Notes: generated from the sequence alone by a model not told the origin. Shown: positions 1 through 7,067, counted from the stretch's first letter. The stretch is DNA of 23,293 nucleotides from CAZGUG01 sp964625335 (GCA_964625335.1 CAZVBE010000028.1:1-23293), one strand, 5' to 3'. Numbers and translations are program-made.

Positions 1-54
1 AGCACTCGGCTGTTAACCGAGGGGTTGCTGGTTCAAATCCAGCCTGAGGAGCCA
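1..54 (+). tRNA. tRNA-Asn (GUU), 5' part cut by the window edge
   Basis: The sequence starts in the D-arm/anticodon stem. The anticodon stem CTCGG/CCGAG encloses the loop CTGTTAA with anticodon GTT at 12-14, which reads Asn codons. The T-arm (GCTGG, loop TTCAAAT, CCAGC) follows, then the acceptor strand and an encoded GCCA end at 51-54. A run of nine Ts (55-63) follows directly and may help end transcription. The acceptor 5' strand and most of the D-arm lie outside the window. Confidence 0.95.
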
Positions 55-121
55 TTTTTTTTTGCATACATATATAAAATGAAGGAATTTACACGGTTAG
101 TGTAGAAATAACAATAATTGA

Positions 122-151
122 TTGCAAATATGACACAGTACATTTTATATA
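122..151 (+). promoter_or_regulatory. weak candidate promoter for the GH26 gene
   Basis: TTGCAA at 122-127 and TATATA at 146-151 are separated by 18 bases in the AT-rich gap between the tRNA and the GH26 gene. Both hexamers match the sigma-A consensus only partly. This is the best housekeeping-type promoter I can see in this gap, and it is only a suggestion. Confidence 0.25.
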
Positions 152-231
152 AAGATCCCAGGGAACAATATATCAGAATCTTCGTCTAATTACCGGATAC
201 AATATGTTTTAAATTGCGGGGAGTGATTTGA

Positions 232-2205
232 TTGAGAAATAAAGGTATTATAATAACATTGACTGCCCTGATGGTATTTGCGTTAACCCAAACAGCACAG
301 GCGGAGCCGGCCAATACGTGGAATTCAAAGCTTTCATCCAATGGAAGTTCATTTACTACTATGGTGGATGGGAGCCTGGAGTTTATTCTTATGGACGGAT
401 GGACCCTGACAAGGACCGACAACTATGAATACATGATTACCAAAGATATTGACGGAGAAATGAAAGAAATAGGCGGAATCGAGGTACTAGGCAGAGAAAG
501 AAGCGATTCACCAAGCAAAATTTTTACTAATCTGAAGGACAGCGGCGGGAGCTATATCCTTATTGAGGATATACTATTGGAAAAGGATAGCCACAGCCAG
601 TATCACATAAAATGGATAAAAGACAAGAGGTATTATATAGATATATATATAATGAGTGAACAAGCTGACTCGTATCATATAACCCTGACAACAGAGCTTA
701 AATTTTTTGAAAATGTGTATCAGCAGTTTGAGGACTTTCTTGAGACCCTTGAGGTGAGGTATCCGGCTGTTGGGACTAATTTGAACGGTTATTATAATAA
801 TGTAGATAAATATATGATATACCTGCCCGAAGGGTGGGAGGCAAAAAATAGCGGTGAATTGGCAGGCACAGCATTTACCGGACCCGACACCGGGAAACTG
901 TATATATATAAACAGCAGCTGAACGGTGTATCGCCGGACACCTATATAGAATACAGCAACAAGAAAATATTTGAAGGCGCAGCCGATATAAAGCTTCTGC
1001 ACAGGAAAGACAATGAGGTAAACGGTGTCCGTGTGGCGGAATACATATGGACCAGGCCGGCAATAGGCACATTGCAGCAGGATTTTAATTACTACTGGGA
1101 AATCAATATAATACCCGAAGGGGAGGACTATGTACTTACCTGTATAATGAAGACCGATGAAGAGAATATGGAACAGGCCTTTGGGTCCTATCAGGCCATA
1201 CTGGAGAGCTTTACTCAGGCGGACTATAATATTACGGAACCAAAAACAGGGCAGGGTCCTGAAAGCGAAGGGCTTGATATTGATATAGAAGGAAATAAAA
1301 TGAAACTGTCTATACCTGAAAACAGAACTCTTTGGGGATTATTCAGCGAGCATATTCCAGGAAATTATCTGTATTACTTAAAAAAAGCCGAAGCGAATTT
1401 GGGACATACATTCGAATTCGTAATGACCTACTCCTCCTTTGATACCGAATTCCCCGAGAAAGATGTACGGGAGATATACGCCGACGGAAGGGTCATGATG
1501 CTTACCCTGCACCCGTGGTCTGAAGGCAACCTGGAGAAGATTATGATACCCGGCATTGTAAGGGGCGACTATGACGAATATATTAAGAGATGGGCTGACA
1601 GCATCAAACAGCTGGGCGAGCCGGTATTCTTCCGGTTTGGCAATGAAATGAACGGTGACTGGGACCCATGGTGCGCCTGGTTTTACGGAAAGGATCAGGA
1701 CCTTTTTATAGAGGCATGGAGAAGAATATATAACCTGTTCCATGAGGCGGGAGCGGATAACGCATACTTTGTTTGGAACCCTCACGACAGGTCGTTCCCT
1801 GATTTTAACTGGAACAACTCCCATTTATACTACCCCGGAGACGAATATGTGGATTGGATTGGTCTGACAGGCTATAATAATGGCGAAAGCTATGACTGGG
1901 ACAGATGGAGGGATTTTGGCAGCATATACAAGGACATATATATGGAATATCTAATGCTTTATCCTGACAAGCCCTTTATTATAACGGAATTTGCGTCCAA
2001 TGAGGAGGGCGGAGACAAGGCTGCCTGGATAAGTGATGCTTTTAGCAAGCTGGCATACGATTACCCCAGGATTAAGATAGCTGTGTGGTTTAACCAGGTT
2101 GACGGCAGATGGGAATACCCGATAGATTCGTCCTACGAGGCAAAGAAGGCTTTTACCGATGGGCTGAAGCTAAAAAGATTTGATCTGAAAGCTATTGAAG
2201 AGTAA
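232..2205 (+). CDS. secreted GH26-family glycoside hydrolase (beta-mannanase-like) with a long N-terminal extension
   Basis: This 657-residue protein starts at TTG with GGGGAG (218-223) as ribosome site. Residues 1-24 form a signal peptide ending TAQA, so the enzyme is exported. Residues about 360-645 match glycoside hydrolase family 26. The acid/base glutamate is E472 in FRFGNEMNG and the nucleophile is E586 in IITEFAS; the conserved HPW segment is near 427. GH26 members are mostly endo-beta-1,4-mannanases, but some act on beta-1,3-xylan or mixed-linkage glucan, so the substrate is not certain. Residues about 40-178 and 184-330 look like two related alpha/beta modules, each with a GW motif early and an F...FL/IL..SF-like end, as in PsbP/DcrB-like folds (inferred). 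There is no visible dockerin, CBM or S-layer domain. The gene stands alone and ends in a terminator. Confidence 0.85.
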   Translation: MRNKGIIITLTALMVFALTQTAQAEPANTWNSKLSSNGSSFTTMVDGSLEFILMDGWTLTRTDNYEYMITKDIDGEMKEIGGIEVLGRERSDSPSKIFTNLKDSGGSYILIEDILLEKDSHSQYHIKWIKDKRYYIDIYIMSEQADSYHITLTTELKFFENVYQQFEDFLETLEVRYPAVGTNLNGYYNNVDKYMIYLPEGWEAKNSGELAGTAFTGPDTGKLYIYKQQLNGVSPDTYIEYSNKKIFEGAADIKLLHRKDNEVNGVRVAEYIWTRPAIGTLQQDFNYYWEINIIPEGEDYVLTCIMKTDEENMEQAFGSYQAILESFTQADYNITEPKTGQGPESEGLDIDIEGNKMKLSIPENRTLWGLFSEHIPGNYLYYLKKAEANLGHTFEFVMTYSSFDTEFPEKDVREIYADGRVMMLTLHPWSEGNLEKIMIPGIVRGDYDEYIKRWADSIKQLGEPVFFRFGNEMNGDWDPWCAWFYGKDQDLFIEAWRRIYNLFHEAGADNAYFVWNPHDRSFPDFNWNNSHLYYPGDEYVDWIGLTGYNNGESYDWDRWRDFGSIYKDIYMEYLMLYPDKPFIITEFASNEEGGDKAAWISDAFSKLAYDYPRIKIAVWFNQVDGRWEYPIDSSYEAKKAFTDGLKLKRFDLKAIEE

Positions 2206-2206
2206 A

Positions 2207-2230
2207 AGGCCCATAGGGCCTGTTTTTTTT
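2207..2230 (+). terminator. intrinsic terminator after the GH26 gene
   Basis: AGGCCC (2207-2212), loop ATA and GGGCCT (2216-2221) form a compact GC-rich hairpin. A G and eight Ts (2223-2230) follow. It begins just after the TAA stop of the GH26 gene and separates it from the convergent DUF3189 gene. Confidence 0.85.
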
Positions 2231-2237
2231 CAGGAAT

Positions 2238-2708
2238 TTATTGGTTTTGCCTGCTGTTTACTTTGGACTTTGTTTTATTGACAATACCGACAATGTCCAT
2301 ATAGGCCCTGCGGCTTCCCCTTAAGACTATTGGCCTGCCTATCGCGACCATATTGACCCTTCTTGAAAGAAAACCGCCAATTTTCATAGTGGTGTTTACA
2401 GCAGTGGAAGCATTTATGAATAATACCCGGTTTTCACTTCCGGCAAGTATTATGCATAAATCCTTCAAGGCTTTGATTATTATTTTGCCGGAAAATTGAC
2501 GGCTGAGGGTGTAGATATTGTTTCCATACTCATCAATTCCCCTGTGAATGATACAGCCATACTGCCTGCTTGTTACATTATCAAAATACGGTATGCTGAG
2601 TATTTCCCGGTCCGTAGCGACTCTTGTTTTAGGGAGCAGACCTAAGTGTATTGCCGAGGCAATTGCCGATGAGTGAGCACCCCCAACACAATGATATATT
2701 ATGTGCAT
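2238..2708 (-). CDS. DUF3189 family protein
   Basis: This 156-residue protein of unknown function begins MHIIYHCVGGAHSS, the hallmark N-terminus of the DUF3189 family found in spore-forming Firmicutes. I chose the ATG at 2708 over the upstream in-frame start because GGAGG lies 7 bases before it and the family motif starts there. The middle contains a second small motif, YGCIIHRGIDEYGNNIY, and the C-terminal tail is basic (KTKSKVNSRQNQ). There is no signal peptide or membrane segment, so it is likely cytoplasmic. The Cys/His/Gly-rich start could bind a metal or nucleotide, but that is speculation. It is transcribed alone, divergent from the Nudix-type gene. Confidence 0.8.
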   Translation of the reverse strand: MHIIYHCVGGAHSSAIASAIHLGLLPKTRVATDREILSIPYFDNVTSRQYGCIIHRGIDEYGNNIYTLSRQFSGKIIIKALKDLCIILAGSENRVLFINASTAVNTTMKIGGFLSRRVNMVAIGRPIVLRGSRRAYMDIVGIVNKTKSKVNSRQNQ

Positions 2709-2768
2709 TATGAACCTCCGGTTTATGTTTTTCCTTATAAGGTTTCCCAAAAATAATTAATTTATAAT

Positions 2769-2796
2769 TTGCCACTTGCGGGTTTTGTTTTATAAT
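2769..2796 (+). promoter_or_regulatory. sigma-A-type promoter for the Nudix gene
   Basis: TTGCCA (2769-2774) and a perfect TATAAT (2791-2796) are separated by 16 bases. Transcription would start near 2803, leaving a leader of about 45 bases before the ATG at 2850. It is the clearest housekeeping-type promoter in the window. Confidence 0.6.
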
Positions 2797-2849
2797 AGGG
2801 GTATGATATAATTAAGTCAGAATCAATAAATCGAAAGGGGAGATTGCCT

Positions 2850-3275
2850 ATGCTTTTCAGGAATTGCGCCGGCGGTGTGGTCTTCAACAAAGATAAGGTA
2901 CTCATTCTCAAGAACCACAAGGATGAATGGGTGCTGCCAAAGGGAGCAATAAGAAATGGTAACATTTCTGTGGAGACTGCAAAATCAAGGGTTAAGACAG
3001 AGGCAGGTATTGAAGCGGAGGTCATATCGCCGGTGGGTGAAACAAGTTATGAATTCTTTTCTATAAGCCGTCAGAAGCCTGTGTGTAATAAGATAACGTG
3101 GTTTATTATGAAGACAAATGATGATATGGCAAGCGTAAACAAAGATGAAGGTTTCAAACAGGCGGGTTTTTTCCCTGTAGAAGAAGCAATTGAAAGGATT
3201 ACTTACAGTCAGGATAAGTCTTTAATTAATTTGTCTTATAAAAAGTACAAAAGGCTGTGCAGTGAAAGTATTTAG
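2850..3275 (+). CDS. Nudix-fold hydrolase-like protein with degraded Nudix box
   Basis: This 141-residue protein starts at ATG 2850, with AAAGGGGAG 7 bases upstream; an earlier TTG at 2844 would sit on the ribosome site. The N-terminus (CAGGVVFNKDKVLILKNHKDEWVLPKG) is typical of Nudix proteins that hydrolyse nucleoside diphosphates linked to another group. The Nudix box should read G-x5-E-x7-RE-U-x-EE-x-G-U. Here it starts GAIRNGN and ends KSRVKTEAGI: the first Glu is Asn, the RE pair is Ser-Arg, and only one of the two EE glutamates remains. Metal binding and catalysis may therefore be weakened or altered. A C-terminal helix with FFPVEEAIERITY is as in other members. The CoA-binding gene follows in the same direction. 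Confidence 0.75.
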   Translation: MLFRNCAGGVVFNKDKVLILKNHKDEWVLPKGAIRNGNISVETAKSRVKTEAGIEAEVISPVGETSYEFFSISRQKPVCNKITWFIMKTNDDMASVNKDEGFKQAGFFPVEEAIERITYSQDKSLINLSYKKYKRLCSESI

Positions 3276-3279
3276 AGAG

Positions 3280-3316
3280 GATTATTTCGCTACCGTAATG
3301 AGGTAGAGGGATAATC
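3280..3316 (+). other. imperfect hairpin between the Nudix and CoA-binding genes
   Basis: GATTAT (3280-3285) pairs with ATAATC (3311-3316), and inside it CTACC (3290-3294) pairs with GGTAG (3302-3306). The stem is interrupted by an internal loop and has only a weak T-rich tail. It might slow transcription or affect mRNA decay, but it is not a convincing terminator. Confidence 0.3.
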
Positions 3317-3351
3317 TTATTTAATATAAAAGGTATGGGGAGGGAAACCTT

Positions 3352-3735
3352 ATGAACCAGTTAGTCCAGGAGATGCTTAGGGAAAAGACCTGGGCAGTTG
3401 TTGGAGCATCGGCGAATCCACAGAAGTACGGGTACAAGGTGTATAAAAGGCTTTTACAGGAAAGGTACAATGTATATGCAGTAAATCCAAACTGTAAAGA
3501 CATTGAAGGAGTCCCCTGTTATCCCGAATTAAGCCGTTTGCCCGAAGTACCCGGTGTGGTCAGCGTGATAGTACCTCCCGCAGCAGGAATTGGCGTTTTG
3601 GAAGAGGCAGCGGTCCAGGGTATAAAAAGGCTGTGGTTTCAGCCGGGCGCCGAGAGCAGTGAAATAATCGATAAAGCAGACCGAATAGGTCTGGAGATCG
3701 TTCATCATAAATGCGTTTTGGTAGAATTGGGTTAG
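3352..3735 (+). CDS. CoA-binding (YccU-type) Rossmann-fold protein
   Basis: This 127-residue protein starts at ATG 3352 with GGGGAGGG (3337-3344) as ribosome site. It consists of one CoA_binding domain. The glycine-rich nucleotide loop is AVVGASANPQKYGYKVYKRL (about residues 14-33), followed by YAVNPNC, then VSVIVPP near 72 and WFQPGAES near 95. The length is normal for stand-alone members. Such proteins bind CoA or acyl-CoA in the cytoplasm, but their exact role is not settled. It may share a transcript with the Nudix gene 76 bases upstream. Its stop codon lies four bases from the end of the convergent transporter ORF, and I see no terminator between them. Confidence 0.85.
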   Translation: MNQLVQEMLREKTWAVVGASANPQKYGYKVYKRLLQERYNVYAVNPNCKDIEGVPCYPELSRLPEVPGVVSVIVPPAAGIGVLEEAAVQGIKRLWFQPGAESSEIIDKADRIGLEIVHHKCVLVELG

Positions 3736-3739
3736 GAGA

Positions 3740-4084
3740 TTATTCGGCTTTCTTTTTATATAGTATCTCTATGGTGCCCATAATAAAAAGAAAAACGCCA
3801 AAAAGCTTTGACAGGACTTCTGTTGAAAGCCTTACGGCAAGACCTGAGCCTATTGCTGCGCCCGTAAGGCCGGACAGTATAAGACTGACGGAATAACCAA
3901 TGCTTAAGTTTTTCTTCCTGTTATGTATTATAAGGGCGATTATGGCAACGGGTATGAAGCTTATGAGGTTTATACTTTGGGCTACATGCTGTCTGGAACC
4001 GGCAAATAAAATCAAAGCGGGAATAAGTACTGCGCCTCCGCCAATACCCATGGCGCCAATTATTCCTGCCAGCAGTCCTATCAT
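3740..4084 (-). CDS. TauE/SafE (DUF81) membrane protein, C-terminal half-size ORF
   Basis: This 114-residue protein has four hydrophobic segments and the family motif GIIGAMGIGGGAVLIPALILF at its start, followed by QHVAQSINLISFIPVA. It equals one half of the usual eight-helix TauE/SafE transporter, a family linked to export of sulfite or organic sulfonates. Its ATG has no ribosome site. It lies in the same reading frame as the upstream half, separated only by TGA and four sense codons (CTG CTG TTA GTT). It is therefore either the second half of one gene broken by a nonsense mutation, a product of reinitiation or UGA readthrough, or a true partner subunit. Expression must depend on translation of the upstream ORF. 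Confidence 0.75.
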   Translation of the reverse strand: MIGLLAGIIGAMGIGGGAVLIPALILFAGSRQHVAQSINLISFIPVAIIALIIHNRKKNLSIGYSVSLILSGLTGAAIGSGLAVRLSTEVLSKLFGVFLFIMGTIEILYKKKAE

Positions 4085-4096
4085 AACTAACAGCAG

Positions 4097-4444
4097 TCAA
4101 AACACCATCCTTATAGCGGCAATAATCATAAAGATACCGAATATTTTTCTTAAAACAGAGGCCGGAATTCTGTTTAGCATCCTTGCTCCGATTAGGCTTC
4201 CGACTACACCGCCGGATACCACCTTGAGGGTGGTGGGCCAGTCGATATAGCTGTTTCTGTAATAAATCACAGCACTCAGGACCGTAAGAGGCAGTATAAC
4301 CAAAATAGCTGTGGCATGGGCTTTATGCTCTTTAAGCCCCAGTATAAAAACCATACCCGGGACTAAAATTGTACCACCGCCGGAACCGAACAGGCCGTTG
4401 CATAATCCCGCGATTAACCCGATTGCAAGTAGTTTTATGGTCAT
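4097..4444 (-). CDS. TauE/SafE (DUF81) membrane protein, N-terminal half-size ORF
   Basis: This 115-residue protein starts at ATG 4444 behind the strong ribosome site GGAGGAG; an upstream in-frame ATG at 4471 lacks one. It has about four membrane segments and the family motif GLIAGLCNGLFGSGGGTILVP, then HKAHATAILVILPL. It ends AAIRMVF-TGA and, after four more codons in the same frame, the second half begins. The two together (about 235 residues) would have the length and two-repeat layout of a complete transporter. Half-size members also exist in Firmicutes, so a heteromeric carrier is possible. The substrate is unknown: no sulfur genes are nearby. Confidence 0.75.
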   Translation of the reverse strand: MTIKLLAIGLIAGLCNGLFGSGGGTILVPGMVFILGLKEHKAHATAILVILPLTVLSAVIYYRNSYIDWPTTLKVVSGGVVGSLIGARMLNRIPASVLRKIFGIFMIIAAIRMVF

Positions 4445-4519
4445 TTGCTCCTCCTGTGCTAACAGCGTCATTATCTAATTTTTCCATCCCGGGTTAAAAT
4501 ATTCGCCGGGAAAGGCAGG

Positions 4520-4548
4520 TTTACTAAACAGTAGTATTATGTTAATAT
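4520..4548 (+). promoter_or_regulatory. weak candidate promoter for nadE
   Basis: TTTACT (4520-4525) and TAATAT (4543-4548) are separated by 17 bases in the gap between the divergent transporter gene and nadE. Each hexamer matches four of six sigma-A consensus bases. The position, about 30 bases before the nadE start, is reasonable. Confidence 0.3.
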
Positions 4549-4578
4549 ACCTTTAAACATATTCGCAGAGGTGAAGAT

Positions 4579-5343
4579 ATGGTTAAAAAGGATGCAAATA
4601 TAAAAATTCAAAGGACAGTGGAATGGTTAATAAATAAGGTAAAAGAAACAAAGGCCAAAGGTATGCTGGTAGGTGTTTCAGGGGGATTGGATTCTGCGGT
4701 AGTTGCATTTTTGCTCAAAAGGGCCTTGCCGGAGGACTCTTTGGGCGTGATTTTGCCCTGCGGGAGCGGCAGAACGGATGCTGAGGATGCCGGGATAGTA
4801 GTGAGAGCCTGTGGGATAAAGGCAGTGGAGATTGACTTAACATCCATACATGGGGATTTGACTGATATGGTATTTCTAAGGATTGCAGACTTTAGAAATT
4901 CAGATAGCCACGACGACAGGATGGCACAGGCCAATTTGAAGGCAAGGATTAGAATGAGTACATTGTATGCAATAGCAAATGCCATGAATTACCTCGTAGT
5001 GGGTACCGATAATGCTGCAGAAACCTATACCGGGTACTTTACAAAATACGGAGACGGAGGCGTGGATTTGCTGCCTATTGCGCACCTGACCAAAAGGGAA
5101 GTCAGGGATTGGGGTAGAATACTCAAAGTTCCGGTCGGCATAATAGAAAAGGCCCCGACAGCAGGCCTGTGGGAGGGCCAGACAGACGAGGGAGAAATGG
5201 GTACCACCTACGACATGGTGGATGATTTACTTGAAGGCAAGGCCATTCCGGAAAAAGACAGGGAGATCATAGAGAGGCTGCACGCGATATCCGAACATAA
5301 AAGAAACCTGCCTCCCAGCCCGCCGAGGGAGTGGTTTGGTTAG
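4579..5343 (+). CDS. nadE: ammonia-dependent NAD+ synthetase
   Basis: This 254-residue enzyme makes NAD+ from nicotinic acid adenine dinucleotide, ammonia and ATP, the last step of NAD synthesis, in the cytoplasm. The ATP-pyrophosphatase P-loop SGGLDS is at residues 34-39. Other family signatures are GTDNAAETYTGYFTKYGDGGVDLLPIAHLTKREVR (about 138-172) and KAPTAGLWEGQTDE. The C-terminus carries KRNLPPSPP. It has no glutaminase domain, and its length fits the short NH3-dependent type. ATG 4579 follows GAGGTG. The yebC gene starts 41 bases downstream without a terminator, so the two may be co-transcribed. Confidence 0.95.
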   Translation: MVKKDANIKIQRTVEWLINKVKETKAKGMLVGVSGGLDSAVVAFLLKRALPEDSLGVILPCGSGRTDAEDAGIVVRACGIKAVEIDLTSIHGDLTDMVFLRIADFRNSDSHDDRMAQANLKARIRMSTLYAIANAMNYLVVGTDNAAETYTGYFTKYGDGGVDLLPIAHLTKREVRDWGRILKVPVGIIEKAPTAGLWEGQTDEGEMGTTYDMVDDLLEGKAIPEKDREIIERLHAISEHKRNLPPSPPREWFG

Positions 5344-5384
5344 TATACTAGTTGTTTCCCATAGCTTATAAGGAGGGATAACCT

Positions 5385-6122
5385 ATGTCAGGACATTCAA
5401 AATGGGCTAATATACAGCACAGGAAGGGCAGGCAGGATGCTAAAAAAGGTCAGATATTTACAAAACTGGGAAGGGCAATATCGGTTGCAGCCAAGGAGGG
5501 CGGCAGCGAGCCCGGGACCAATTCGACCTTAAGGGATGCCATTACAAAGGCAAAGGCTCAGAATATGCCCAATGACACGATAGAAAGGGCAATAAAAAGA
5601 GGAGCCGGGGAACTGGGAGATGCGGATTTTCAGCAGGTTGTTTATGAAGGTTATGGTCCCGGCGGGGTCGCAGTCATTGTAGAGGCTCTTACTGAAAACA
5701 GGCACAGGACAGCGGGCGATATCAGACATGCCTTTGATAAGAATGGCGGTAACCTGGGGACCACAGGCTGTGTATCTTATTTGTTCGAAAAGAAAGGCCA
5801 GATAATTATTGCGAAAACCGACGGCATTGACGATGAACAGGTTATGACGCTTGCCATTGATGGAGGCGCAGAGGACGTGGAGGTTGAAGAAGAGGGTTAT
5901 GAGATAATCACTGCTCCGGAAGATTTCGGAAAAATACTTGAAACGGTACAGGGAGGAGACATGGAGCCTATGGCTGCGGAAGTGGCAATGATACCCTTTA
6001 CCACCGTTACGCTGGCAGGAGAAGAAGATATCAGACTGATGAACCGGCTTATAGATATGCTGGAGGACAACGATGATGTGCAAAACGTATATCATAACTG
6101 GGAAATGCCCGGGGAGATATAA
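5385..6122 (+). CDS. YebC/PmpR family protein
   Basis: This 245-residue protein belongs to the YebC/TACO1 family. It starts MSGHSKWANIQHRKGRQDAKKGQIFTKLGRAI, the family's invariant N-terminus, and contains NMPNDTIERAIKRG and YEGYGPGGVA. ATG 5385 follows AAGGAGGG. Members have been described both as DNA-binding transcriptional regulators (PmpR) and as translation factors that relieve ribosome stalling at proline runs, so the role here is not settled. The length is normal and the frame is intact. In many clostridia yebC is close to ruvCAB, as here, but an integrase remnant and a transporter lie in between. A strong terminator follows. Confidence 0.93.
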   Translation: MSGHSKWANIQHRKGRQDAKKGQIFTKLGRAISVAAKEGGSEPGTNSTLRDAITKAKAQNMPNDTIERAIKRGAGELGDADFQQVVYEGYGPGGVAVIVEALTENRHRTAGDIRHAFDKNGGNLGTTGCVSYLFEKKGQIIIAKTDGIDDEQVMTLAIDGGAEDVEVEEEGYEIITAPEDFGKILETVQGGDMEPMAAEVAMIPFTTVTLAGEEDIRLMNRLIDMLEDNDDVQNVYHNWEMPGEI

Positions 6123-6138
6123 ATATAGAAAAGGCTTC

Positions 6139-6178
6139 AAACCTTCCAAACGCTTTTTAAGGCCCTTGGAAGGTTTTT
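6139..6178 (+). terminator. intrinsic terminator after yebC
   Basis: AAACCTTCCAA (6139-6149) pairs with TTGGAAGGTTT (6166-6176) across a 16-base loop, giving an 11-bp stem that runs into Ts. It begins 17 bases after the yebC stop codon. Confidence 0.85.
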
Positions 6179-6191
6179 ATCATATATTGCA

Positions 6192-6203
6192 GTTAAACAT
6201 AAC
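6192..6203 (+). repeat. GTTAAACATAAC element, copy 1
   Basis: This is the first of three identical 12-bp elements before the truncated recombinase. Its ends GTTA and TAAC are an inverted repeat around AACA. It lies in AT-rich DNA 14 bases after the yebC terminator. Confidence 0.8.
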
Positions 6204-6250
6204 ATACATGGATATATATTACAATATTATAAATATTTTAGTCAAACAAA

Positions 6251-6268
6251 CCAGTTAAACATAACTGG
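6251..6268 (+). repeat. GTTAAACATAAC element, copy 2, with extended palindrome
   Basis: The 12-bp element (6254-6265) lies inside a longer perfect inverted repeat: CCAGTTA (6251-6257), spacer AACA, TAACTGG (6262-6268). The copy starts 62 bases after copy 1. A palindrome of this size is what a dimeric DNA-binding protein or recombinase pair would bind. Confidence 0.8.
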
Positions 6269-6309
6269 GATTGCTTTGCCGGGATGCCATATTGGTATAT
6301 GTCGTATGG

Positions 6310-6321
6310 GTTAAACATAAC
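6310..6321 (+). repeat. GTTAAACATAAC element, copy 3
   Basis: The third identical copy starts 56 bases after copy 2 and ends two bases before the AGGAGG ribosome site (6324-6329) of the recombinase ORF. Binding here would be well placed to block transcription or translation initiation of that ORF. Confidence 0.8.
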
Positions 6322-6338
6322 AGAGGAGGCGGTTGGAT

Positions 6339-7067
6339 ATGCTGGAAGGATTTCAAAGATACCTGGCATACGAGGGAAAAAGTGAAAATACCATAAAAAG
6401 TTATATAGGACATGTAGAGGGTTTTATAAAATGGCATACCGGCTCCTTCGGGATGAGGCCACATAAGCTTCAGAGAGTTGTTGTACTGGATTACATAAGC
6501 TATTTAAGAAGCGTTAAAAATGTCTCCTCTAAAACCATAAATGCCAAGGTCTGCGCATTAATTAAGCTAAACAATTATTTGGTGAATAAAGGTATACAGG
6601 ATAACAATGCAATAAGCAAAAGGGACAAAGTGCAGCAAAAACAGGAAGAAGTCAATAGAGGCGGCATCACACCGGAGGCTGTGGAAGAGTTCAGGCAGAC
6701 AATACTTGAGCATGAAACATACCGGGATTATGTACTGGTAACTGTTTTGGCCTATGGTGGGTTAAGGATATCCGAAGCACTGGGCTTAAGGGTGTCGGAT
6801 ATAGACTTTGCGGGCGGAGTACTGACAATCGACGATGGCGTGAAAAACAAAACAAGGAGAGTATCTGTGGATGACGCGGTGATGGAAGTTATCGGTGAAT
6901 ATATTAAGGAAAGAAAAAACAATTACGGTAACAGCAAATACATATTCGCAAGCAGGCAGAGGGAGAAACTTAACAGAACCAGGGTTAACCAGATATTCAA
7001 TAAACACAGCAACAGCATTACGCCCAGTAAGCTTCGCCATTTCTATTACTCCAAAGCTGATTATTGA
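6339..7067 (+). CDS. tyrosine recombinase (phage-type integrase), C-terminally truncated
   Basis: This 242-residue ORF starts at ATG 6339, 9 bases after AGGAGG; an upstream TTG is too close to it. Residues 1-100 form a SAM-like core-binding domain (NTIKSYIGHVEGFIKW). The catalytic domain starts near 110, with Arg I at R143 in YGGLRISEALGLR and a KNKTRR segment near 170. Arg II is R233 in ITPSKLRHFYYS, but the His expected three residues earlier is Ser230. The ORF then stops after KADY. The third conserved His/Trp box and the tyrosine nucleophile, normally about 40-50 residues further on, are missing. It cannot perform normal strand transfer and is probably a decayed integrase, though it could still bind DNA. 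I could not find the missing end clearly in another frame. Confidence 0.8.
   Translation: MLEGFQRYLAYEGKSENTIKSYIGHVEGFIKWHTGSFGMRPHKLQRVVVLDYISYLRSVKNVSSKTINAKVCALIKLNNYLVNKGIQDNNAISKRDKVQQKQEEVNRGGITPEAVEEFRQTILEHETYRDYVLVTVLAYGGLRISEALGLRVSDIDFAGGVLTIDDGVKNKTRRVSVDDAVMEVIGEYIKERKNNYGNSKYIFASRQREKLNRTRVNQIFNKHSNSITPSKLRHFYYSKADY

Noticed and set aside
64..231. Riboswitch or small RNA before the GH26 gene
   Set aside because: The region is AT-rich with no conserved riboswitch core or strong hairpin-plus-T-run.
2678..2687. ACCCCCAACA inside the DUF3189 gene, the same ten bases as the motif before sigI
   Set aside because: It lies in the codons for the conserved VGGAHSS motif on the opposite strand and is about 170 bases from the next gene, so coding constraint and chance explain it.
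3900..4250. Plus-strand ORF of 116 codons opposite the TauE/SafE genes
   Set aside because: The minus strand has clear membrane-protein motifs and a ribosome site; the plus-strand frame has neither.
5529..6149. 206-codon minus-strand ORF across yebC
   Set aside because: It is a shadow of yebC with no ribosome site or recognisable domain and would end inside a well-conserved gene.
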